Shown in pieces: positions 1 through 11,055 of a DNA stretch of 64,000 bases (positions are counted from its first letter, which is position 1; every line of letters starts with the position of its first letter). This DNA is from Mangifera indica (taxonomy: Eukaryota > Streptophyta > Magnoliopsida > Sapindales > Anacardiaceae), in NCBI RefSeq assembly GCF_011075055.1, contig NC_058156.1, positions 1,364,001 to 1,428,000 of the forward strand, written 5' to 3'. The notes under the pieces were generated by a model. It made no database searches. It saw only the letters and a list, made by a program, of their open reading frames with translations, and was not told the origin of the DNA. The position numbers were made by a program, and so were the translations under genes.

Positions 1-226
1 AAAAAAATAGAAAATTTTTATTATCCTCTTAATAGAGAAAAAAATTTATATTCTCTATAGAGACAAGAATTAGGATCAGGAGTGTGATAGGGATTAATAT
101 TCCCTTTTCGCCTATTTTTATCTTTATTTGTAAGTAATCTCAGATAGATAACAACCTTCAAGGATTATTTTGTTTCCCTTTTTTAATTGAAATATCAATG
201 TAATAGGATTGTTTGATTTTTTTAGT

Positions 227-846
227 GGCCAAAGGACTACTTCGCACCTAAAGTATGCTATTATGTTAACTTTGAAAATCTCATTTACTCATCTATAAAT
301 AGTTAAAATTAACGATTTTAAGGGTAAAATCATTATTTTATTTGTAATATTAAAAGTAAATTAAAATTTAATCTTTTCTTTCCTCCAAAACCTTAAAAAC
401 TAATCATTTTCCCCTATGCCAAGTTTTAAAAAATTGTATTCTCCCCTAGGGTTTAGTTTTCACTCTCCAATGCCATCGCCGACGACAAAGCTTTTCCGAC
501 GCATCACCATGTTTCAGGGGTCTCTCTCCCTTCCTCTGGAACATCGACTAACACAAATCTGGCTTGAAAAAATGAAGAGCTTTATCAGGAAAAATAGTTA
601 GTTTTTAGAGTTTAGAAAGGAAAAAAAAGATAAAATTTTAAGAGGTTAGAGTTTCATTAATTTAAAAACTTGGCTAAGAGGAGAAATTGTTAGTTTTTAG
701 GTTTAAGAGGGGGCAAAAAGATAAAATTTTAAGGAGTTAGAGTTATGTTAATTTTAACTATTTATGAGTGGGTAAATAAAATTTTTAAAATTAATAAGAG
801 AAATTTGAAATAACAATAACTTTGGGAGGGAGATATGTTTTTGACC
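227..846. repeat. Fold-back MITE of the GGCCAAAAG family (copy a)
   Basis: The left end reads GGCCAAAGGACTACTT and the right end reads as its degenerate inverse, finishing in TTTTTGACC. About 90 bp inside each end, the sequence around a TTAAAATTAACG-type stretch is also inverted between the arms. The centre is less AT-rich and holds a 61-codon reading frame (416-601) that resembles no protein I know and lies wholly inside the element. This is one of at least nine related elements in the window. No transposase is present, so it is non-autonomous; the long degenerate termini suggest a Mutator-like origin, which is inference. Confidence 0.6.
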
Positions 847-1139
847 TTTTTTAGTTTATTAGAATATATAGTGTTATTTATTAGGTAATATTATATTTAT
901 AAATATTTTTTATTAATATATTCACGGGAGGAAAATGATTTTACAGTGAAAAAAAAAAAGTTAAATTACAGTAATAATATTAGCGGTATTCTTAAAATAA
1001 ACGAACGCAAGCGGGAAAGACGAAAATCTATTTATTTCCTTGACAATTGAGTTCGTCCTCTTCTTTATCCCTTCCTACAATTTGGCTGGAATTGAATCTT
1101 GTACAGTTACATATCCCTAATCGAATTTTGTGAATTGTG

Positions 1140-1391
1140 ATGGAAGAAAACAGAATTGTGACGGAAGAAAACAATCCCAACAACGGCATCATTTCTATTG
1201 ATAGTCTCAACAACGTGGGCAGCTGGGTAAGCACTACCGTCATCTCCGCCTTTTTCGCCTCCCTGGAGAGTTGCTCTTGCATCAATCTCAACACGACCGA
1301 CCCCGACGAGGAGGAGGAGGAGGAGGAAGAATCCAAGGACCGCCCTCTCAGCCTCACCGTCATCCCTCATTCTACGGATCACACGGTTTAG
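1140..1391 (+). CDS. Small acidic plant protein of unknown function, 83 aa
   Basis: The ATG at 1140 opens an 83-codon frame ending in TAG at 1389-1391. The preceding GTG could extend the frame by one codon but is not a plausible plant start. Residues 28-52 ([20 protein letters not shown] and the next few) form a conserved-looking core with two cysteines. A run of eight glutamates (57-64) follows, then a K-D-R-P-L segment. The order of a Trp-Val patch, an F/L-ASLE-x-C-S-C core, an acidic run and K-D-R-P-L recalls a family of short uncharacterised plant proteins, from memory only. The glutamate run is written as a GAG/GAA tract (about 1309-1331), which could vary in length. Local GC is higher than in flanking DNA and a polyadenylation-like AATAAA follows at 1448. 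No signal peptide or membrane segment is evident. Function is unknown. Confidence 0.6.
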   Translation: MEENRIVTEENNPNNGIISIDSLNNVGSWVSTTVISAFFASLESCSCINLNTTDPDEEEEEEEESKDRPLSLTVIPHSTDHTV

Positions 1392-1447
1392 CTCCCGTCA
1401 TCTTTGTCGGTATCTCATTCTCATTCACGTTTTTATTTCTTTACATT

Positions 1448-1453
1448 CAATAA
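1448..1453 (+). promoter_or_regulatory. Candidate polyadenylation signal AATAAA
   Basis: An AATAAA hexamer lies 57 bases after the stop of the small acidic-protein gene, followed by T-rich DNA. The spacing suits a short 3' UTR. The hexamer is common in AT-rich DNA, so support is positional only. Confidence 0.4.
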
Positions 1454-3950
1454 AAAGGCCCTCGTTATGTCGATTCACAGATATTAATCAAATATGTAAT
1501 AGTGATGCTGCAATTGCTGTTGTTATTTTTTCTGTTTGTTTCTGAACGGAATTCTGATTATCCGTTTGCTTTTTGTGTGTGTGTGGGAAATGTGTTTTGA
1601 AGATCGTAAGGCATCCTGTTTATCTTAGATTCTATGTAATTCGATTCAGTAGCGTCCCCCAATCAGCATCGACATATCAGGGTCCTACTGTTGCTTCTTC
1701 ATTTGGTTTTTTTTTTTTTTTTTTTTGAGTTAAGATAATGGTCGGGAGCCCCGAATGCATTCTAGAAGAAATGGCTGATCTTCTTTGAATTTAATTTTTT
1801 TAATTTAGTTATTCATTGTCTCTGTTGCGTAATTTGCTGTGGGAGCTATTCTGCAAATTCAATGTTGTTGTCTCTTTTTCATTGGCTAAGGCTTAATTCT
1901 CTTCCTAAATGGTTTTGATTGCTTATGTAAATTGTTTAAATGCACCACTGTCTTATATATGCAAATGGTACAGAGCGTTAATGTATATTACTGGAAATTG
2001 GGTAGATTTATCTACTTCGTGTGATGTGCAAAAATGTTAGGTTTTGATCAGGGAGATGTTGAGATTATCTTCCCATACTTGTTGCTAGAAAGATCTCCCA
2101 GGTACCACTCTCAGCTTACTGTTATTGTGGCCACAATTTGAACCGTATTCTTAAGATTTGGTGTAGATAGGAGCCCACCTGGGGATAGTTATGACCAAGA
2201 GGCTTTGTAAGGATTGCAATTTATAATTTTTACAGGATTGTGTCTTTATCATTCTATGTAACTTGTGTTCTGGTTGTCAATTTATTTATAAAGCAAGTTT
2301 TTCCTGTATCTGTGAATGAATCTGATTGTGTTACTTAGGGAATTGGGTATTAGCCTGGGTACAGTTTTTCCAAGTAATATTCATCTTCTAGTGTCCTTTA
2401 CTCCGGGCTTGGCATGCATAAACTTTGGTCTTTATAATATTTAAAGCTCAACTTTCTTGTTATGCATGGACTTTATATTTGACTACAACTGAAAGTTTTA
2501 ATCATTAATTATGCTTAGCTAAGGAAGGGGAGTCACTAATCAGGCTGCTGGGCCTCTACTATCTTGCCTATGAAGTGTTGCTGGAAAAAGCTGTGACATT
2601 ACGAAAACCTTTAGGATGGCAAGTTGTCTCTACTCTTTTGGGGCATAGACCAAAGGGATCTCATCTTAAGCTGATCTTTAGATATGTGTTAATTGTGGAT
2701 GATGGAACAATAGTTGTTTAGGGATATGCTGCTGTATGTTTGCAGCATTATGAAACTTGCAATCCTGCCTAGCAAGAATATAAATGAGTTGACAAAAGAG
2801 ATAATAAAAGAGTTAAAGTAGTTTCCATATTCTTTTTCTACAAGTTCACAGCAAGTGCATTACCTTGAGTTTATCTCTTCTCTCTCTTGCTTATTTCATT
2901 CAACCTTCAGTACCCACCTTTCCTATAAATACAAGACTACGAGAATTATTCTACACCAAGTATAGGAGCACCATTGCTTAAATGTTTTGATTTTACCAGG
3001 CAATATTAATCTCCTTCCTGCCTCCAACAAAGAAGCATGAATACACAACGACGGATGATGTAAAACCTGGATTTCTTTTCCTTAAACGATCCTTTCTTTG
3101 GTACTTGCTTTGGCTGGGAAGTAGGCATCTCAATGACCTTAAACTCCCTGTTGTATTTTCCTTTTGCTGCTACACCTTGTAACTTCTGAGATGAGGATTG
3201 TTTCTCTTGTGAAATCTTTTGGAGTAACTAGTGTTTATTTCTGTTTTCTTTGTGGAGTCAGTAGATAAATGGTGAAATATGGTAGAGGCCTAAAGGCTTG
3301 ACTCTTCTGTGTTTGGCTGTCAAACCGAGAAGCTGGTTTTCTGCTTCCAAAAGCTGTCTTCTGCTACAGTGATTTAATATCCGGAATTCCAGGTTAATTG
3401 TCCATTGACCGACCAAGTTAGTATTCTGCTCCCAGGATTTATTGCCCAAAAGACAAATGGAGCTCTCAGCCCTATGACACCATTTCAATAATAGAAACTT
3501 TTGATATATTCATAGCCCCTCTCTTACCTAAAACAATTAATAACTGTTGTAACTGAAGCACAAATTACATCATTTCTCTTTTTGTTGTTTTGGATTGTGC
3601 AAGCATGAGGATATAATTATTTTCAAATGATTAGGATGACTGGTTGTACATTTGTATCCTATCCAAGAAAAGAGAAAAATCCATCTATGCCATGGCTCAG
3701 GCCTCTATCCTGCTGTGCAGAGTGTAGCATGATTTCTGATTTCAGGTAATTTTGTCTGGTCAAACTTAGATTCAAATGCAACTATATGCAGAATCTGTTA
3801 TGAATTTGACTATTCTATATGGTTTTTGATAGGTATTAATCTAAGAGTAGTGTTACATATTCAAAATTAAGGTTTCATGACTACTGTTATAGCTATGGAT
3901 AGCACTAAGTGGGGAGGAAATTTTTGGAACTATGACCTGGATTAGTGCTA
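1454..3950. other. Gene-free region with less AT-rich, unique-looking sequence
   Basis: There is no open frame of useful length on either strand and no repeat shared with the rest of the window. Composition is noticeably less AT-rich than the transposon-filled DNA to the right, with T-rich tracts (for example about 1708-1726) like those of plant introns or UTRs. It could be a long untranslated or intronic part of a transcription unit, possibly of the gene at 1140, or an old intergenic stretch. Nothing in it supports a specific gene. Confidence 0.4.
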
Positions 3951-3954
3951 TAAT

Positions 3955-4118
3955 CAATTCATGCCGAGTTTAGTATTTTTTGGCTCAAGCTCAATTTGAT
4001 TGCGTTTAAGCAAAACTCGAGCTCCACATGTTGTAAGGTTGAATTTGAGTTTGGAATAGAAAATGTTGACTCGAGCTTAGTTTGAAAAATTATAGTTAAG
4101 TTTTACAACTTATATATT
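3955..4118. repeat. Degenerate CTCGAGCT-rich repeat
   Basis: Short motifs of the type GCTCAAGCTCAA, ACTCGAGCTC and GACTCGAGCTTAG recur here. The same vocabulary fills the hAT-type element at 19133-19464 and the elements at 24707-25148 and 46433-46954. This is probably a decayed relative or fragment of those; boundaries are approximate. Confidence 0.4.
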
Positions 4119-6837
4119 TAGAGGAGGCGGTGTGTCAGGATGGCTCTGGTGTGGCCCACCATGCTTATAAGCCATGTCGGGCCAATGCTTGCATTGTAGT
4201 GGGTTATGTCAGGCTGAGTCGACTCGCAAATATATCAAAGTCTGTGACATGACCCGCATTTTAGGGAGTTGTGTCAAATCGAGTCTTTATCAAATTGGCC
4301 TGTTAATTAAATAATAGAATTTTAATTTTAATTTAATTATTAAATAAAATGAAATAAATTTCATTTTCAAATTACTAAAATTGAGGATAGTATCTTAAAA
4401 AATTTTATCGATAATCCCTGACTTATGGGGGAGAAATACCATGATTACATGATGTAAAAAATTTGAAGATAATATAAATAAATTCATTTACATAATATAC
4501 AAATATAACTTCGATTTATATATTATTTACTTATCTTCGGTGTCCAAAATCTTGAATTCTTCAAATATATACTCTGCTACCCAATTTTGTAATTTGAATT
4601 TAACTGTCACCTAATTTTTTATACACATGATCACCTTGGCTTTCTTAGAATATAAGTTAGATCGTCTATCGTTTAACATATATGTATTTGCACTAAAAGT
4701 TTATTTCGATGCTATAGTAGACATTAGACATTATTAGATCTTGTGTAATGACAAAAAACATATGATAGTTGTCTTGATATGTTTTTCACCATGTTAAAAC
4801 ATTGAATGTGTCAACATATCGATTCATAATTTTAAGATAATGATCAATATTAATATAATTAGAAAACTTACCATAATTTGAATTTTGACTTATATGTTTT
4901 TTACCTTTACGTAAAATAGGTTATGTACGTGATTTACATATAAATGAACCATTTAAACTTACTTCTGGTTCAAGAGTATGTGAAGTCTTTCTATATTTAT
5001 ATTCATAAATACTATATATTTCAAATAAAAAATCTTGAATATCTGCCATTTTATTATTGTCTGCTTGTATCAAATTTTTATTTATAACATCTAAACAATT
5101 TTGTATTCCTAATAATTTGACTCTAAAATCTAAAACGTTGGTTGCAACAAAAAGTAAAAGTACATTTTTCTAATTTTTTTTAAATTTATCATTCGTTTGT
5201 CTATAAATTTATTGAAAAACATTATGATATCTATATTCTTTAAAAAATCATTAATATCTATTATATTATACAAAATTATACATTTGGTGGGATAATTAAC
5301 ACTTAAACATTGAATGGTGACTATTTTTAGGGCTCTAGCATGTTCATTATGTTCTAATCATTTTTTGTTTTAAAAAAATTGGGTTTTTGTTTTTTTTGAT
5401 TGGGTATTGAAAAATCATGTTATAAGTATTTCATACCTTTCATATGCTTTTAATGTGAGATTTATTGAATTTCACTTAGTTTTAACATCATCTTTTAATT
5501 TTTTTTGTTTTAATCTCATTTATTTACACATTTGATTATATGTTTGTATGTGTGATAGAAATGATAAAATGTAAGCGATGACATGTTTAAGCTAAACTCA
5601 AACCATCTTAAGTTATTAAATTCATTATATAATATGCACACCTATATATGAAATAAATTTTCACCAAATGGCACGCTTAAATGATTCAACATTAAGTCAA
5701 CTTTTTATCATTATATTTTGCATTATCTAATGTAATTGTAAAAGTAAAGTTATTAATTTTATATTCATAAAAATATTAACTAATTTTTGATAAATAGTAA
5801 TATGAGGGTTTTTTAATGACCTAAATACAATAACATTTTTGTGTAACTATGAATCAAAATCAATATAATGACTAGTTGTACAGAGGTATTATATGCTCTG
5901 ATTAGTTGCAATCTATAAATCATGAGTAATTGAAATAATATTATTAAAATTACTTAACTCTTTTATAATTTTTTATTTTATGAGTTTATAATTCCTAAGG
6001 GTATCAGACTTAAGGATAAATCTAGAAATTCTTATAAATGTGGGTTGAATAGTGCTTTGCATGATTCATTTTTAAATTCCGTCTTCAATATATATAAAAG
6101 GTCAGTCAGAAGCTATAACATACTTAACTATATAATTCTATATTTTTTGTTGATTGTAAATGAAATTCATCATTTCTTCAATGCATCTTGAATCGCTCGG
6201 AATATCTATTGCACTGAAGTCACTAATCAATTGTGATCTGGTAAAGGTAATTTGTTGTTACTCTCTCAAATCGTGTGAAATTCTTTTACAACATTCAGAA
6301 ATATAATAGCAAAGATGACTGGTGTCACCCAAACTAGCACATATTAAACAAGGAACTATAATTTTTGCACACTACCAATTAGATTAATCTACCTTCAATC
6401 ATTTCTCTAATTTGATCGAAGTACTCCCACATTATCCACTTTCATTTTTTTTCTCATCAGAGTTGTCATACTTTCACGTGTAGGTGTTCCAGATGTGTTG
6501 TCAACAATATAATTACCTCCAAAGTATCAAACAAATTAAACTTATTTGCACCTAAATCTATTTGTAGTTTTTCACTAAATAAAAAATTATAATTGACAAA
6601 ATTATAATACAAATAAAAATTAAATTATTATATATAGATAAATATCAATTGAAAATTGAGAGAGAGAGTTTAAAAATAAGAAATTGATGAATAAAATTAT
6701 CAAGAGAATATAAAAATGAGAATAAGAATTAAAAAATTGTGACTTTTTAAAATGAAAAACGGATTATACGGAAAAAAATAAAATAAAATATTTTTCATGC
6801 CAACCATTGGCTCGGCCCGGGGCTCCGAACACCTCTA
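4119..6837 (-). mobile_element. Decayed Ac-like hAT DNA transposon
   Basis: The right end, read on the minus strand, begins TAGAGGTGTTCGGAGC; the left end begins TAGAGGAGGCGGTGTG, a degenerate match. GC-rich subterminal stretches (about 4130-4270 and 6800-6830) contrast with an AT-rich body, as is usual for plant hAT elements. Minus-strand translation between them, with many stops and frameshifts, shows hAT landmarks in the right order. These are a BED-finger-like block, a His-Ile-Ile block, an LDFR block matching the family LDPR motif, and a C-terminal dimerisation block. No 8-bp target duplication could be matched, so the ends are approximate. The right part (from about 5848) is repeated at 8780-9433 and 25148-26287 because it lies inside the tandem duplication. 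Confidence 0.65.
4560..6560 (-). pseudogene. hAT (Ac-like) transposase remnant
   Basis: Read from right to left on the minus strand, about 6380-6440 gives MWEYFDQIREMIEGRLI then a stop and VVCKNY, resembling a BED zinc finger (W-E-x-F then C-K). About 5620-5680 gives a broken His-Ile-Ile block like the family H-I-L-N-L-I motif. About 5045-5160 gives NVLDFRVKLLGIQNCLDVI followed by an acidic Y-x-x-Y segment, matching the LDPR region. About 4700-4870 gives NIDHYLKIM, then a Phe-Asn-Val-Leu-x-Trp segment and NYHMFFVITQDLIMS, matching the hATC dimerisation domain. Stops and frameshifts interrupt every block, so no functional enzyme is made. The block order is the strongest argument; single matches alone would be weak. 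Confidence 0.6.
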
Positions 6838-7448
6838 CCTAGAATACTTGAAATGACGCGGAGCTCGGTGCTGGGCATCAATTAGAGAATCCTCTTTCAG
6901 CGTTTGATATCATTTTGCCGAACCTGCTCAGGTAAGGCCAAAAGATTTATTCCCACCGAACTTTTGGTAAGTGCCCCATTGGTTCTCATTATTTTTGGAA
7001 AATATAAAGATTCACCTTTTATTAAATTTTATTGTTTCTACTAAAAATAAAATTATTATTTAAAATTTATATTTAAATTTATATTTTAAAATTATTTTTA
7101 AGTTTTAACATTTTTATGTCTGTCCTGTAAAGTCATATTTTCCCATATACATTGTCTCTTCATTTTTTTTTTTAATTTCAGTTTCACCTCTTTTTTTCTC
7201 TCAGTTTGAACTCTTTTTCTCTGTAACGATAGTTTATCATCTCCAATCATTGGTTCTTTCCCTCCTCTCTTTGTCTATTTTTACTGGAGACGAAGATGAA
7301 ATTATCTTCGTCTCAAACAAAGACAAACAACACTTCACAAGTATTTGACCCTTGTTATCGTTCTGCAGGTCAACTTGCTCAGGAGGTAAAGAATCGGAAC
7401 TTGCAGGTATCATGTCTCTTCTTTTGACGATTCATATTCTGTCATTCT
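6184..7448. repeat. Direct repeat unit A, nearly identical to 8780-10068
   Basis: This 1.27 kb segment (right part of the hAT element plus the left part of a GGCCAAAAG-family MITE beginning at 6936) recurs at 8780-10068 almost base for base. The second copy carries an extra block of roughly 20 bp near 9800. Identity is far higher than to the related segment in the right-hand duplication copy (25650-27780), so this is a younger, local duplication. It ends abruptly at 7448, where trehalase sequence begins. Confidence 0.85.
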
Positions 7449-7589
7449 TAGTAAGTTTCAAGATTTGTAATCTGTGCACTTGTGTATTAAGTGCTGTTTT
7501 ACATAATGGTCCAGATGGAACTTGACATTGCCTTCTTTGCAAAAGTAGTTGGAGATAATAAGACTTCTGAGAGCTTTTTGGAAGCTTCT
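7448..7589 (+). pseudogene. Trehalase fragment (part of exon 7 and preceding intron)
   Basis: From 7449 the sequence matches the end of trehalase intron 6 and the first 80 or so bases of exon 7 in both full genes (13249-13380 and 31001-31140). The frame reads MELDIAFFAKVVGDNKTSES and continues to LEAS, then homology stops at 7589. The intron part has features of the right gene (CTTAGTAAG, GTGCTGTTTTAC) while the exon matches the left gene (GGAGATAATAAG). It has no other exons. It lies between two copies of the upstream repeat unit, as expected if a third tandem trehalase copy was almost wholly deleted. Confidence 0.85.
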
Positions 7590-8779
7590 CAAGCTATAAT
7601 AGCACTCATGATTCATCAGATAAGTCCAAATGATCTCTAATTCATATAAGCTATATATCATTGGAAAGAGGATTCAAAGAGATTTCCAACAAGCTATAAT
7701 AGCACTCATGATTCATCAGATAAGGCAGCCAAAACGTGGGATGAAGTCAGTGGCAAAAAACTGTCTTCACTGTTTATTTGGTAAAACAATTTTTTTTGTT
7801 CAAGCAATTTAACAGTAAAAACAGTCTTTAATTCATACAAGCTATATCTCATTGAAAAAAAGATTCAAAGAGCTTTCCAACAAGCTATAATAGCACTCAT
7901 AATTCATTAGATAAGACAGTCAAAACATGAGACGAATTCAGTGGCAAAACTGTAAATATTATCCAACTCTCTGCCATCAACAAAATCACACACATAGACA
8001 CCCCAAATGGCAAAACAATATTTCTCAACTTTAATATCATCATTTATAACATAGATCCAAGGAACCAAAAGCCTAAAACATGCAACATATCAAAGATGAT
8101 ACCTCTTACCTTGTTTCAAGTCAATTTTTGCAAGTTGGCTTCCTCTTCCTTGTCTTGCTTTCTTTATCACCAAAATCACCTTAAATCAATACCAAAACAC
8201 ACTAACATATTCATATAACATGTGTCAAATATATATAATCATAGGTAAAGGGAAAAGAATGAGATCTTTTGGTTACCAAAACTTCCAAAGTGCTTCTTTT
8301 TTTTTCTCTTCTTATTTTATCTTCCAAAATCCTTTCAATTCATTCCTTTGGCTTCACAAGACAAAAGAAAACAACATGAAGGAGGCTGGCTGCTGGAGTT
8401 TTACGGGAGAAGATGATAGAAAACACTTGAAGCTTCCTTTATTGTTTTTGTCTTTTCTCTTTTTATTTACATATTTATTTTTTTCTCTTTATCTCTTTTT
8501 CTTTTTGTGTGTGTATATATATATATATATACACACATATACAAATACATGTGAAAATATATATGTATATGTATACATCTATATATATATGTATACATAT
8601 ACATATACATATACTTATGTACATATACATATACATATATATGTGAAAATATATTTTTTCTCTTTATGTATATAAACACACATATACATGTGAAAAAATA
8701 TATATACTTAAAAATAGGAAATATCTCAAAATAAGATCAAAAGATATAATTACCCCTAAAACATACCTGAAAATATTAC
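7590..8779. repeat. Unclassified insertion with internal tandem subrepeats and an AT/CA microsatellite
   Basis: A subrepeat containing AAGCTATAATAGCACTCAT and ATTCATCAGATAA occurs at about 7590, 7691 and 7881. Each of the last two is preceded by a TTCATA(T/C)AAGCTATAT-type block. About 8505-8690 is a TA/CA microsatellite (tracts such as ATATATATACACACATATAC). The long frames across it (8220-8675 plus, 8467-8679 minus) are low-complexity translations of this tract, not genes. The segment is absent at the corresponding place in both full trehalase genes, so it was inserted or brought in at the fragment. It could be part of an LTR retrotransposon, but I see no primer-binding site or protein remnant. 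Confidence 0.5.
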
Positions 8780-10068
8780 ACATCCTGAATCGCTCAGAAT
8801 ACCTATTGCACTAGAGTCACTAATCAATCGTGATCTGGTAAATATAATTTGTTGTTGCCTTCTCAAATCGTGTGAAAATTCTTTTAAAATATTCAGAAAT
8901 ATAATAGCAAAGATGACTGGTGTTGCGCAAACTAGCACATATTAAACAAAAACTATAATATTTGCACACTACCGGTCAGATTAATCTACCTTCAATCGTT
9001 TCTTTAATTTGATCGAAGAACTCCCACACCATCCACTTTTATTTTTTTTTTCTCATCAGAGTTGTCATACTTTCATATGTAGGTGTTCCAAATGTGTTGT
9101 CAACAATATCATTACCTCCAAAGTATCAAGCAAATTAAACTTATTCGAACCTGAATCTATTTGTAGTTTTTCACTAAATAAAAAATAATAATTGACAAAA
9201 TTATAATACAAATAAAAATTAAATTATTATATATAGATAACTATCAATTGAAAATTGAGAGAGAGAGTTTAAAAATAAGGAATTGATGAATTAAATTATC
9301 AAGAGAATATAAAAATGAGAATAAGAATTAAAAAATTATGACTTTTTAAAATGAAAAACGGATTATACGGGAAAAAATAAAATAAAATATTTTTCATGCC
9401 AACCATTGGCTCGGCCCGGGGCTCCGAACACCTCTACCTAGAATACTTGAAATGACGCGGAGCTCGGTGCTGGGCATCAATTAGAGAATCCTCTTTCAGC
9501 GTTTGATATCATTTTGCCGAACCTGCTCAGGTAAGGCCAAAAGATTTATTCCCACCGAACTTTTGGTAAGTGCCCCATTGGTTCTCATTATTTTTGGAAA
9601 ATATAAAGATTCACCTTTTATTAAATTTTATTGTTTCTACTAAAAATAAAATTATTATTTAAAATTTATATTTAAATTTATATTTTAAAATTATTTTTAA
9701 GTTTTAACATTTTTATGTCTGTCCTGTAAAGTCATATTTTCCCATATACATTGTCTCTTCATTTTTTTTTTTAATTTCAGTTTCACCTCTTTTTTTCTCT
9801 CAGTTTAAACTATTTTTCTCTCAGTTTAAACTCTTTTTCTCTCCAACAATAGTTTATCATCTCCAATCATTGGTTCTTTCCCTCCTCTCTTTGTCTATTT
9901 TTACTGGAGACGAAGATGAAATTATCTTCGTCTCAAACAAAGACAAACAACACTTCACAAGTATTTGACCCTTGTTATCGTTCTGCAGGTCAACTTGCTC
10001 AGGAGGTAAAGAATCGGAACTTGCAGGTATCATGTCTCTTCTTTTGACGATTCATATTCTGTCATTCT
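8780..10068. repeat. Direct repeat unit A', second copy
   Basis: Near-identical to 6184-7448, but unlike that copy it continues without interruption into the trehalase upstream region. That makes this the resident copy and the other the product of a local duplication. It comprises hAT-element sequence up to 9433 and then the start of the fold-back MITE at 9535. Confidence 0.85.
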
Positions 10069-10713
10069 AAAACTTGTTTGTTATGGCATGCATTTTTGGC
10101 TTTGCAATCAACAATAATTAAACCAACAATCTCCAATATTTTCTCCTCTTCCAAAACAGAAATAAAACCTACAATTTTCGTGCAATCTCCATTTTCATTT
10201 GATTTGAGAGATATATCAAATATATATTTTTTTATTAGATGGGCTGAGGTTCAAGTGAAGGTTCGTAATTCTTCTTTTGCGCTGTTTGGTTTGATTTCAT
10301 CAGAGTTGTGAAGCAAATTTTGCAAAAGTAATGGAAAAACTAAGAAACTGGGAATGAATATCATGTTAATCCTTTGTATTTGTTTCTCTACTTTGTTACT
10401 TGCCCGTTGTAGAAGTATGCTAAAGGAGTTAACCAACAATCAAAGACGATAAATGATCATCGAAGAGAGTTAAAAAGAGAGAGAGAAAAGAGGACGAAAT
10501 TGAAATTTTAAAAAAATTAGGGATGATTAATACTAAAAAAATATGTGAAATTGAAAATATAGACTTTGAGAGGAGAAAAATCAATTTTTAAACTTAAAAA
10601 ATGTCAGTTTAAACAGTAATTTAAATAAAATTTTTAAATAATAATAAACGATAAAATTTAATTGATAAATATATTTAAGTTTTCGGGTTAATTTTTCACC
10701 AAGCTCTGGCTAA
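9535..10713. repeat. GGCCAAAAG-family fold-back MITE (copy b1) upstream of the left trehalase
   Basis: It begins GGCCAAAAGATTTATTCCCA. Its right end is a decayed inverse (ACCAAGCTCTGGCTAAAG). The orthologous copy at 27212-28460 keeps a better right end (GGGTGGGAATAACTCTTTTG). The interior carries a less AT-rich stretch around 9880-10000 with GACGAAGATGAAATTATCTTCGTC-like inverted wording. The short frames inside (for example 10078-10311) belong to the element. It sits about 340 bp upstream of the trehalase start and may border its promoter. Confidence 0.6.
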
Positions 10714-10990
10714 AGTAATTTTTGAAGTTAGTGCTCGGGTTGTGGTGTCGTCTGTGACCAGTGCTATCGTCAATTTGCACCACAAACAATCCAATTCAAT
10801 TCCATAAAACCTTCTTTCCTTCTTGTACCGAATGGCGCTCAGCTTCCATGAATGCATAAATATCTCTCAATAACTCAATCACCCAGTTGGTCAACCTCAT
10901 TTTCTCTACGATGATTGCTTTTACTCGAAATCGAAAGTCAACGGTACAACAAAACAACCACAATATTCTATTTCTTTAGATGGCGGCTAT

Positions 10991-10999
10991 TATATATAT
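10991..10999 (+). promoter_or_regulatory. TATA box of the left trehalase gene
   Basis: TATATATAT lies 57-65 bases before the start codon, implying a leader of about 25-35 bases. About 300 bases upstream are nearly identical to the same region of the right gene (28460-28813), whose TATATATAT is at 28749-28757. That conservation supports a shared core promoter. Confidence 0.6.
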
Positions 11000-11055
11000 G
11001 AACATTATGTTTCCTTCTGTAATCAGCTGTAATTCTTCTTTTTTCTCCCTCTGTC

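Noticed and set aside
416..601. 61-codon frame near the left end
   Set aside because: It lies inside the fold-back MITE at 227-846, and no similar protein is known to me.
1028..1382. Two minus-strand frames of 111 and 91 codons opposite the small acidic-protein gene
   Set aside because: They are shadows. The Ser-run and Leu-run are the reverse reading of the GAG tract, and the plus-strand frame has the better context.
8220..8679. Long overlapping frames on both strands (151 and 70 codons)
   Set aside because: They translate the TA/CA microsatellite and its T-rich flank (Tyr-Ile-Thr repeats). There is no family feature, and both strands are open only because of low complexity.
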